Shown: piece by piece, positions 5,288-11,196 of the stretch
Layout of the letters: every line of letters starts with the position of its first letter
Numbering within the stretch: position 1 is the first letter of the stretch
Assembly: GCA_025464025.1 (NCBI GenBank)
Contig: JAODBP010000075.1
Coordinates: 1 to 11,770, forward strand
Length of the DNA stretch: 11,770 nucleotides
Source: Actinomycetes bacterium
GTDB lineage: Bacteria > Actinomycetota > Acidimicrobiia > Acidimicrobiales > CADCSY01
Direction of reading: 5' to 3'
Translations under genes and position numbers: made by a program
The notes under the pieces: generated by a model
What the model saw: only the letters and a program-made list of their open reading frames with translations
The model's database searches: none
Told to the model about the DNA's origin: nothing

Positions 5288-6267
5288 CAGCGGGGCAGCA
5301 GTCCCACCGCGGCCCGGGCGCGGGCCATGGTGACGGCGGCGATGGCCTGGGCCTTGTCGGCGCCCGCGGCGAGGATGCGCTGGAGCTCGCCCGGATCGGC
5401 GACGAGCTCGGCGTAGCGGGCCTGGATCGGTGCCAGCAGCTCGACGACGGCGGCCGCGGTGTCGGCCTTGAGCGGGCCGTACTGCTCGTAGCGCCCGGCC
5501 AGCACGTCGGGGGCCTCGCCGGTGGCCGCCGAGAGGATGCCGAGGAGGTTCGACACACCGGGCTTGGCCTCGATGTCGAAGCGGACCTCGGTCTCGGTGT
5601 CGGTGACGGCTCGCTTGAACTTCTTCTCGATGTCCTTCGGGTCGTCGAGCATGAGCACCGTGCCCTGGGGCGAGCTCACCGACTTCGACATCTTGTTGGT
5701 GGGGTTCTGGAGGTCCATCACCCGGGCCGCCACCTTCGGGATCGCCGCCTCCGGCACCACGAACGTCTCGCCGAAGCGGCCGTTGAACCGCTCGGCCACG
5801 TCGCGGGCGAACTCGAGGTGCTGGCGCTGGTCGTCGCCGACCGGGACCCGGTCGGTGTCGTAGAGGAGGATGTCGGCCGCCATCAGGGCCGGGTAGGTGA
5901 ACAGGCCGGCGGAGATGAACTCGCCCCGCGCCGACTTGTCCTTGAACTGGGTCATGCGGCTCAGCTCGCCGTAGGCGGCGTTGCACTCCATGAGCCAGGC
6001 CAGCTCGGCGTGCTCGTGGACGTGGCTCTGCGCGAACAGGATGCAGCGCTCGGGGTCGATCCCGGCCGCCAGGTACATGGCCGCCGCGGCCAGGGTCTTG
6101 TCGGTGAGGGCGGCGGCGTCGTGGGGGAGCGTCAGGGCGTGCAGGTCGACGATGCAGAAGATCGAGTCGTAGACGTGCTGGTCCTCGACGAACCGGCGCA
6201 GCGCCCCCAGGTGGTTGCCGAGGTGGAGGTCGCCCGAGGGCTGGATGCCGGAGAACACGCGTGTCAC
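5287..6267 (-). CDS. trpS: Tryptophanyl-tRNA synthetase
   Basis: Class Ic aminoacyl-tRNA synthetase (326 residues, normal length) charging tRNA-Trp in the cytoplasm. The N-terminus RVFSGIQPSGDLHLGN holds the HIGH-like signature (HLGN, residues 15-18), and NKMSKS (Lys192-Ser196) is the second ATP-binding signature. Between them MTQFKDKS and VPVGDDQRQHLEFARD are typical of bacterial TrpRS. The GTG start at 6267 places VFSGIQPSG at the expected distance from the N-terminus; a TTG at 6303 would add twelve residues and run into the scpA promoter area. No Shine-Dalgarno precedes the GTG, but a TAnnnT hexamer does. It is the only minus-strand gene here, divergent from scpA and convergent with the HD gene, so it forms its own unit. 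The product ends AVGLLPR, a normal TrpRS end; a coding-like tail follows in the +1 frame. Confidence 0.97.
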   Translation of the reverse strand: MTRVFSGIQPSGDLHLGNHLGALRRFVEDQHVYDSIFCIVDLHALTLPHDAAALTDKTLAAAAMYLAAGIDPERCILFAQSHVHEHAELAWLMECNAAYGELSRMTQFKDKSARGEFISAGLFTYPALMAADILLYDTDRVPVGDDQRQHLEFARDVAERFNGRFGETFVVPEAAIPKVAARVMDLQNPTNKMSKSVSSPQGTVLMLDDPKDIEKKFKRAVTDTETEVRFDIEAKPGVSNLLGILSAATGEAPDVLAGRYEQYGPLKADTAAAVVELLAPIQARYAELVADPGELQRILAAGADKAQAIAAVTMARARAAVGLLPR

Positions 6268-6275
6268 GGGGCTGC

Positions 6276-6281
6276 AGCGTA
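6276..6281 (-). promoter_or_regulatory. Candidate -10 of trpS
   Basis: On the minus strand TACGCT (TAnnnT) lies eight bases before the GTG start. TTGCGG at 6303-6298 is a possible -35 with a 16-base spacer. The 5' leader would be zero to a few bases. Confidence 0.55.
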
Positions 6282-6308
6282 GGGATGGCCAAGGGGTCCG
6301 CAACGAAT

Positions 6309-6314
6309 TACACT
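6309..6314 (+). promoter_or_regulatory. Candidate -10 for leaderless transcription of scpA
   Basis: TACACT lies exactly six bases before the ATG at 6321. TGGCCA at 6286-6291, 17 bases upstream, matches TTGACA at four of six positions. No Shine-Dalgarno is present. Confidence 0.65.
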
Positions 6315-6320
6315 GGTGTC

Positions 6321-7115
6321 ATGCCCTACGAGGTCACGACCGCGGTCTTCGAAGGCCCGTTCGACCTCCTGCTGCACCTGATCATGCGCGAGCAGGTCGA
6401 TCTGTACGAAGTGTCCCTCTCGACCATCGTCGACGCCTACCTCGCCGAGCTCGACCGGATGCAGCAGGCCGACGGCCAGCTCGACCTCGACGTGGCCACC
6501 GAGTTCCTGCTGATCGCCGCCACCCTCATCGAGCTCAAGGCCCGCCGCCTGCTCCCGGGCCGCGACGACGTCGAGATCGACGACGAGTTCTCCATCTGGG
6601 AGGAGCGCGACCTGCTCGTCGCCCGCCTCCTCCAGTGCAAGACGTTCAAGGACGCGGCCAAGGTGCTGGCGATCCTGGGCGACGAGGCCGGTCGCTCCTT
6701 CCCCCGCTTGTGCGGGCCGGAGGAGCACTTCCTGGCCGTCACGCCCGACCTGCTGGCCGGCGTCACCCCGGCCAAGCTCAAGGCCGCCTTCCTGAAGGCG
6801 GTGGCGCCCAAGCCGGTGCCCAAGGTCGACATCGCCCACCTCCACATGGTCAAGGCCAACGTGAGCGACGCCGTGGCCGAGCTGATCGACGAGCTGCCCC
6901 GGGTCGGGCGCATCTCGTTCCGCCGCCTCACCGAGTCGCTGGTCGAGCGGCTCGAGGTCGTCGTCCGCTTCCTCGCCCTGCTCGAGCTGTTCAAGCAGGG
7001 CCTGGTCGACCTCGACCAGCCCCTGGCCTTCGGCGACATCGAGGTCGTGTGGCTGGGCCACGAGCGGGCCGACGCCGATCTGGCCATGGCCGGCATCGAC
7101 GCCTACGACGGCTGA
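6321..7115 (+). CDS. scpA: Segregation and condensation protein A (kleisin)
   Basis: ScpA (264 residues), the kleisin subunit that bridges the SMC heads in bacterial condensin and helps compact and segregate chromosomes. The N-terminus FEGPFDLLLHLIMREQVDLYEV is the family hallmark and forms the helical domain that contacts the SMC neck. EFLLIAATLIELKARRLLP (about 69-87) follows, then a less conserved middle segment that should carry the ScpB-binding region. The C-terminal winged helix ends with VRFLALLELFKQGLVDLDQ and FGDIEVVWLG. The ATG at 6321 is chosen for the conserved N-terminus and the well-placed -10; a TTG at 6261 would add 20 residues that overlap trpS and look unrelated. scpB begins four bases after its stop. 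A ParA-like gene lies between xerD and scpA in M. tuberculosis; none is present here. Confidence 0.97.
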   Translation: MPYEVTTAVFEGPFDLLLHLIMREQVDLYEVSLSTIVDAYLAELDRMQQADGQLDLDVATEFLLIAATLIELKARRLLPGRDDVEIDDEFSIWEERDLLVARLLQCKTFKDAAKVLAILGDEAGRSFPRLCGPEEHFLAVTPDLLAGVTPAKLKAAFLKAVAPKPVPKVDIAHLHMVKANVSDAVAELIDELPRVGRISFRRLTESLVERLEVVVRFLALLELFKQGLVDLDQPLAFGDIEVVWLGHERADADLAMAGIDAYDG

Positions 7116-7119
7116 CAAC

Positions 7120-7797
7120 ATGGTCGCCGTGAACGAGCGGACCGAGATGCACCGCGCCCTCGAGGCCATCATCCTGGTGGCCGACGAGCCGGTGGCGCCG
7201 AACCTCCTGGCCCAGCTGCTGGAGATCCCGGTCGCCCGGGTCGAGGAGCTGTGCACCGAGCTGGCGGCCTCCTACGCCGAGGCCGGCCACGGGTTCGTGC
7301 TGGCCCGCATCGGTGGCGGCTACCGGTTCCAGACCGCGCCCGACCTGGCGCCCTACGTGGAGCGCTTCGTGCTCGAGGGCCAGAGCGCACGGATGTCGGC
7401 CGCGGCCATGGAGACCCTGGCCATCGTGGCCTACAAGCAGCCGCTGTCCCGGGCCCAGGTGGCCGTCATCCGCGGCGTCAACGTCGACGGCGTGATGCGC
7501 ACGCTCCAGCAGCGGGGCTACATCGAGGAGGTCGCCCGCGACCCGGGGCCGGGCCAGGCCGTGCTGTTCGGCACGACCCGCCTCTTCCTCGAGAAGCTCG
7601 GCCTCGACTCGCTCGACGACCTGCCGTCGCTCGGCGAGTTCGTGCCGGGGGCCGACGCGGTCGAGGCGCTCGAGCACGGCCTCCGCCTGGGGCTCGAGGA
7701 CGCCATCGAGCTGCCGACGATGGAGGAGGGCGACGAAGAGGTCGCCGCCCCCGAGCCGCCGGCCGAGGAGGGTGACGATGCCCCTCCCTCCGCTTGA
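7120..7797 (+). CDS. scpB: Segregation and condensation protein B
   Basis: ScpB (225 residues) forms dimers that bind ScpA and regulate SMC condensin. Two winged-helix domains are visible: residues 8-80 (HRALEAIILVADEPV...GGGYRFQTAPDLAPYV) and about 88-160 with the signature METLAIVAYKQPLSRAQVAVIRGV and VLFGTTRLFLEKLGLDSLDDLP. The last 40 residues are an acidic, Pro/Ala-rich tail of low complexity (MEEGDEEVAAPEPPAEEG), which appears to be disordered. The start is unclear: ATG 7120 (four bases after scpA), GTG 7129 and ATG 7147 are all in frame and none has a good Shine-Dalgarno sequence. I keep the first because of the tight spacing. The 3' end overlaps the pseudouridine synthase start by 20 bases, and the acidic tail contains that gene's ribosome binding site. 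Confidence 0.96.
   Translation: MVAVNERTEMHRALEAIILVADEPVAPNLLAQLLEIPVARVEELCTELAASYAEAGHGFVLARIGGGYRFQTAPDLAPYVERFVLEGQSARMSAAAMETLAIVAYKQPLSRAQVAVIRGVNVDGVMRTLQQRGYIEEVARDPGPGQAVLFGTTRLFLEKLGLDSLDDLPSLGEFVPGADAVEALEHGLRLGLEDAIELPTMEEGDEEVAAPEPPAEEGDDAPPSA
7765..7771 (+). promoter_or_regulatory. Ribosome binding site deciding the pseudouridine synthase start
   Basis: GAGGAGG ends directly before a GTG at 7772 but six bases before an ATG at 7778. Only the ATG has workable spacing, so it is preferred. Confidence 0.7.
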
Positions 7798-8581
7798 CGA
7801 CGAGCCCGAGGGCGAGCGGCTCCAGAAGGTCCTGGCCCGGGCGGGCATCGGCAGCCGCCGGCACTCCGAGGAGCTGATCGCCGACGGCAAGGTCACCGTG
7901 AACGGCGAGGTCGCCGTGCTCGGCCGCCGGGTCGACGCCGAGGAGGACCGCATCGAGGTCGAGGGCGTGCCGATCTCGGTGCGCGAGGGCCTCGTGTACT
8001 ACCTGCTCAACAAGCCGCCGTCGGTGGTGACGACCGCCTCCGACCCCGAGGGTCGGCGGACCGTGGTCGACCTGGTGCCGGCCGAGCCCCGCGTGTTCCC
8101 CGTGGGCCGGCTCGACTACGAGACCGAGGGGCTGCTGCTCCTCACCAACGACGGCGACCTCACCCATCGGCTCACCCACCCGTCGTTCGGCGTGGAGAAG
8201 GAGTACCTGGCCGAGGTCGAGGGCACGCCGAGCCGAGGTGTCCTGCGCATGCTGCGGGAGGGCGTCGAGCTCGACGACGGGCCCACCGCGCCGGCCCAGG
8301 CATCCCTGGAGCCGCCCAACCTGCTCAAGCTGACGATCCACGAGGGCCGGAACCGCCAGGTCCGCCGCATGTGCGAGGCGGTCGGCCACCCCGTCCTCCG
8401 CCTGGTTCGCACGCGGATCGGCCCGATCGCCGACCGCAGCCTCAAGCCGGGGGCGTGGCGGCTGCTCTCGCCCGACGAGGTGCGGGCGCTGGAGACCCAG
8501 GCCGCCGGGATCGCCAAGGCGTCGGAGAAGGCCGAGCGCAAGGCGGCCGGGGCGGCTCGGCATGCCGCCGACGAGCAGTAG
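7778..8581 (+). CDS. Pseudouridine synthase, RsuA/RluB/E/F family
   Basis: rRNA pseudouridine synthase of the RsuA/RluB/RluE/RluF family (267 residues). Residues 13-60 form an S4 RNA-binding domain (ERLQKVLARAGIGSRRHSEELI...VTVNG). The catalytic domain starts near 73 (YYLLNKPPSVVTTASDPEGR) and carries the motif VGRLDYETEGLLLLTNDG with catalytic Asp113. GRNRQVRRMCEAVGHPVLRLVR is the conserved C-terminal part. The last 35 residues are Ala/Lys/Glu-rich (AAGIAKASEKAERKAAGAAR), probably helical and basic, an addition that may contact RNA. A gene of this family lies between scpB and cmk in many Gram-positive genomes. RluB-like modification of 23S rRNA is the likeliest activity, but the target base cannot be read from sequence. 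It overlaps scpB by 20 bases. Its TAG stop forms part of a candidate aroH promoter. Confidence 0.93.
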   Translation: MPLPPLDDEPEGERLQKVLARAGIGSRRHSEELIADGKVTVNGEVAVLGRRVDAEEDRIEVEGVPISVREGLVYYLLNKPPSVVTTASDPEGRRTVVDLVPAEPRVFPVGRLDYETEGLLLLTNDGDLTHRLTHPSFGVEKEYLAEVEGTPSRGVLRMLREGVELDDGPTAPAQASLEPPNLLKLTIHEGRNRQVRRMCEAVGHPVLRLVRTRIGPIADRSLKPGAWRLLSPDEVRALETQAAGIAKASEKAERKAAGAARHAADEQ

Positions 8582-8584
8582 CCT
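8579..8584 (+). promoter_or_regulatory. Candidate -10 of aroH
   Basis: TAGCCT (TAnnnT) lies eight bases before the GTG at 8593, and its TAG is the stop of the pseudouridine synthase gene. TCGGCA at 8557-8562, 16 bases upstream, matches TTGACA at four of six positions. No Shine-Dalgarno precedes aroH. Confidence 0.5.
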
Positions 8585-8592
8585 CGCCGACC

Positions 8593-8955
8593 GTGCCTCT
8601 CCGAGCCCTGCGCGGCGCCACCACCGTCGACGTCGACGAGAAGGACCACGTCACCGAGCGCATCGTCACGCTGCTGACGGAAATGTTCGAGCGCAACGCC
8701 GTGGACCACGACAGCCTCGTGAGCATCATCTTCACGACCACCCCCGACATCCGCTCGGTCTTCCCGGGCGCTTCGGCCCGCACGATGGGGCTGGGCGATG
8801 TTCCGCTCCTGGGCGCCCAGGAGGCCGACATCATCGGTGGGACGCCGATGTGCGTCCGCGTCCTGGCCCACCTCGAGAGCGACACACCCCGGGCCGAGCT
8901 GCGCCACGTGTACCTCGAAGGGGCCAAGGGCCTCCGCGACGACCTCCCCGGGTGA
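8593..8955 (+). CDS. aroH: Monofunctional chorismate mutase, AroH type
   Basis: Chorismate mutase of the trimeric AroH fold (120 residues; B. subtilis AroH has 127), converting chorismate to prephenate for phenylalanine and tyrosine. The start RALRGATTV matches the B. subtilis N-terminus and places the substrate-binding arginine at position 7. Also conserved are the SVFPG segment (Phe57), QEADIIGG (Glu77, equivalent to Glu78), CVRVLAH (Arg89, equivalent to Arg90) and HVYLEGAKGLRDDL (Tyr107, equivalent to Tyr108). The position equivalent to the active-site Cys75 of B. subtilis AroH is Gly74 here. The GTG start is chosen because it reproduces the family N-terminus. The gene ends four bases before tyrA, so the next pathway enzyme is made from the same transcript. 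No regulatory domain is present; feedback control would have to act on TyrA or elsewhere. Confidence 0.96.
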   Translation: MPLRALRGATTVDVDEKDHVTERIVTLLTEMFERNAVDHDSLVSIIFTTTPDIRSVFPGASARTMGLGDVPLLGAQEADIIGGTPMCVRVLAHLESDTPRAELRHVYLEGAKGLRDDLPG

Positions 8956-8959
8956 GTCG

Positions 8960-10003
8960 GTGACTCGGCGCGGGCAGGTGGTCGGGACCGGCCTGATCGG
9001 CGGCTCGATCGGCCTGGCCCTTCGGGCGGCGGGCTGGCACGTCACCGGCACCGACCGGAACGAGGCGTTCGCGGCCCGAGCCCTCGAGCTCGGTGCCATC
9101 GATGCCGTGGGCGAGGATCCCGACGCCGAGCTGACGTTCGTGGCCACCCCGGTGGGCACGGTGGCCGAGGTGGCCAGGGGCCGGCCCGGCGTCGTCACCG
9201 ACGTGGGCAGCGTGAAGGCGTCGATCGTCACCGGGGTCGACCACCCGCAGTTCGTCGGTGGTCACCCGATGGCCGGCTCCGAGCAGGAGGGCGTCGACGG
9301 CTCCCGGGCCGACCTGTTCCAGGGCGCCGTCTGGGTGCTCACGCCGGTCGCCACCACGGACTCCGCAGCCCATGCCCTCGTGCGGTCGGTGGTCTCGTCG
9401 TTCGGCGCCGACGTGGTGGAGCTGCCGCCGGAGCGCCACGACGCCCTCGTGGCCGTGGTCTCGCACGTGCCGCACCTCACCGCCGTCTCGCTCATGGGGC
9501 TGGCGGCCGAGCGCTCGGAGGAGCACGCCGCCCTGCTGCGGCTGGCCGCCGGCGGCTTCCGCGACATGACCCGCATCGCCGCGGGCCACCCCGGCATCTG
9601 GCCCGACATCTGCGCCGAGAACCGCGACGCCATCACCGACACGCTCGACCGGCTCATCGAGGAGCTGGGCCGGGTGCGGGCCGAGGTGGCATCGGGTGAC
9701 CGCGCCGGCCTGCTCGACACGCTGACGAAGGCCCGGGCCGCCCGGGTGAACCTGCCGGTGCGGGTGGCCCCGGCCGAGGTCGTCGAGGTCCGCGTCCCGG
9801 TGCCCGACCGCCCCGGCGTGCTGGCCGAGATCACCACCCTGGCCTCGGAGCTGGCCGTCAACATCCACGATCTGGAGATCGCCCACTCCGCCGAGGGACA
9901 GGCCGGCGTCGTCCTCCTGTTCGTCGACGCCAACCACGCCGAGCGCTTCACCGGCGGGCTCGTGGCCCGCGGCTACAAGCCCACCACGAGGGCGCTGGAG
10001 TGA
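8960..10003 (+). CDS. tyrA: Prephenate dehydrogenase with C-terminal ACT domain
   Basis: TyrA (347 residues), oxidising prephenate to 4-hydroxyphenylpyruvate in tyrosine synthesis. The dinucleotide fold starts at once: VVGTGLIGGSIGLALRAAG (residues 7-25). GGHPMAGSEQEGVDGS (His102 region) and VSHVPHLTA (His169, His172) are the conserved prephenate-binding and catalytic segments, and GGFRDMTRIAAGHPGIW follows as in other TyrA proteins. From about residue 274 an ACT domain is visible (VVEVRVPVPDRPGVLAEITT...NIHDLEI), the usual site for tyrosine feedback control in TyrA enzymes of this design; control is inferred. The GTG at 8960 is chosen because it begins seven residues before the Gly-rich loop and follows GGTGAG three bases away. 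The TGA overlaps the aroA GTG. AroH four bases upstream supplies prephenate. Confidence 0.96.
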   Translation: MTRRGQVVGTGLIGGSIGLALRAAGWHVTGTDRNEAFAARALELGAIDAVGEDPDAELTFVATPVGTVAEVARGRPGVVTDVGSVKASIVTGVDHPQFVGGHPMAGSEQEGVDGSRADLFQGAVWVLTPVATTDSAAHALVRSVVSSFGADVVELPPERHDALVAVVSHVPHLTAVSLMGLAAERSEEHAALLRLAAGGFRDMTRIAAGHPGIWPDICAENRDAITDTLDRLIEELGRVRAEVASGDRAGLLDTLTKARAARVNLPVRVAPAEVVEVRVPVPDRPGVLAEITTLASELAVNIHDLEIAHSAEGQAGVVLLFVDANHAERFTGGLVARGYKPTTRALE

Positions 10004-11196
10004 AGGTCCCCGGCTCGAAGAGCCTCACCAACCGGGCCCTGGTGTGCGCCGCGCTGGCCGATGGCACGAGCACGATCACCGGTGCCCTGGTGGCCGACGA
10101 CACGGCAGCCATGACCGACTGCCTGCGGGGGCTGGGCGCGACCGTCGAGTGGGACGGCACGACCGTCACCGTCACCGGCGTCGCCGGGCGGATCACGGTC
10201 ACCTCGGCCGACATCGACGCTCGGCTGTCGGGCACGACGAGTCGGTTCGTGCTGCCGCTCCTGGCGCTGGGTGCCGGCCGCTACCGGCTCGACGGCCGCG
10301 AGCAGCTGCGTCGGCGGCCGATGGGGCCCAGCCTGGAGGCGATGCGCGACCTCGGCGCCTCGGTCGAGGAGGAGGGCGAGCCCGGTCACCTGCCGGTCGT
10401 CGTGTCCGGCCCGGTCCGGGGCGGCGAGGCTCGCGTGCGGGGCGACCTGTCGAGCCAGTTCGTGTCCGGCCTGCTGCTGGCCGCCCCGGCCATGCCCGAC
10501 GGGCTGCGCATCGAGCTCAGCTCGACGCTGGTGGCGGCCCCGTTCGTGGAGATGACGGCCGAGGTCATGCGCCAGTTCGGCGCTGAGGTCGACGGCCTGC
10601 ACGTGCGCCCCGGCGCCTACCGGGCCCGGGAGTACGCCGTCGAGCCCGACGCCTCGGCCGCCTCGTACTTCTTCGCCGCCGCCGCCATCACCGGTCGGGC
10701 GGTGACGGTCGAGGGGCTGGGGGAGGGGTCGCTGCAGGGCGACCTCGGCTTCACCGAGGTGCTGGTCGAGATGGGCGCGTCGGTCACCGTCGCCGAGTCG
10801 ACGACCGTGGTGGGTGACCGACTGCGGGGCATCGACGTCGATCTCTCCACGATGCCGGACATGGCCCAGACGTTCGCGGTGGTTGCCGCGTGTGCCGAGG
10901 GCCCGAGTCGGGTGCGGGGCGTCGAGGTCATCCGGGGCCACGAGACCGATCGCATCCACGCCGTGGTCACCGAGCTGCGGCGCTGCGGCGTCGGGGCCGA
11001 GGAGACCGACGACGGCTTCACCATCGAGCCGGCGCCGATCCGGCCGGCGACGGTCCAGACCTACGACGACCACCGGATGGCCATGAGCTTCGCCCTGCTC
11101 GGGTTGCGCGAGCCGGGGATCGAGATCGCCGATCCGGGCGTGGTGGCCAAGACGTTCCCGGGCTACTGGGACGCGCTCGCTAGGTTGCAGGCATGA
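10000..11196 (+). CDS. aroA: 3-phosphoshikimate 1-carboxyvinyltransferase (EPSP synthase)
   Basis: EPSP synthase (398 residues) joining shikimate 3-phosphate with phosphoenolpyruvate in the shikimate pathway. Active-site motifs are present: PGSKSLTNR (Lys7), SGTTSRF, SSQFVSGLL (Ser151-Gln153), MPDMAQTF (Asp287, equivalent to E. coli Asp313), GHETDR (His314-Arg318), DDHRMAM (Arg359) and AKTFPGYW (Lys384). The sequence resembles the E. coli class (DASAASYFFAAAAITGR, SLQGDLGF). At the E. coli Lys340 position it has His, as I recall for the M. tuberculosis enzyme. The GTG start overlaps the tyrA TGA with GAGGG seven bases upstream; no earlier start is in frame. PGSKS therefore begins at residue 4 instead of about 19 as in E. 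coli, so the usual first strand is missing. The 3' end overlaps cmk (ATGA), and the 3' region holds a candidate cmk promoter. Confidence 0.96.
   Translation: MKVPGSKSLTNRALVCAALADGTSTITGALVADDTAAMTDCLRGLGATVEWDGTTVTVTGVAGRITVTSADIDARLSGTTSRFVLPLLALGAGRYRLDGREQLRRRPMGPSLEAMRDLGASVEEEGEPGHLPVVVSGPVRGGEARVRGDLSSQFVSGLLLAAPAMPDGLRIELSSTLVAAPFVEMTAEVMRQFGAEVDGLHVRPGAYRAREYAVEPDASAASYFFAAAAITGRAVTVEGLGEGSLQGDLGFTEVLVEMGASVTVAESTTVVGDRLRGIDVDLSTMPDMAQTFAVVAACAEGPSRVRGVEVIRGHETDRIHAVVTELRRCGVGAEETDDGFTIEPAPIRPATVQTYDDHRMAMSFALLGLREPGIEIADPGVVAKTFPGYWDALARLQA
11181..11186 (+). promoter_or_regulatory. Candidate -10 for leaderless transcription of cmk
   Basis: TAGGTT lies inside the aroA 3' end, exactly six bases before the cmk ATG at 11193. 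No clear -35 is seen. Only a weak GCAGG precedes the ATG, so cmk may be expressed from here in addition to read-through from aroA. Confidence 0.55.

Larger units (their letters stand above)
6268..6320. promoter_or_regulatory. Divergent trpS/scpA promoter region
   Basis: Only 53 bases separate the divergent start codons. They hold a minus-strand TACGCT for trpS and a plus-strand TACACT for scpA. The possible -35 elements (minus TTGCGG at 6303-6298, plus TGGCCA at 6286-6291) interleave, so polymerase cannot easily occupy both promoters at once. The patch at 6301-6314 is AT-richer than its surroundings. Confidence 0.6.

Noticed and set aside
5081..5416. Plus-strand ORF from ATG 5081 (starts MQCRECRLAW) with AGGAAG two bases upstream.
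   Set aside because: More than a third of it is antisense to trpS, it is Arg/Pro-rich like other shadow frames of GC-rich DNA, the ribosome binding site is too close, and I recognise no family.
6268..6303. Upstream TTG start for trpS at 6303, adding twelve residues.
   Set aside because: The extra residues are unlike TrpRS N-termini and would cover the candidate -10; GTG 6267 gives the normal start.
6261..6320. Upstream TTG start for scpA at 6261, adding 20 residues.
   Set aside because: It would overlap trpS and add sequence absent from ScpA proteins; the ATG at 6321 gives the standard N-terminus.
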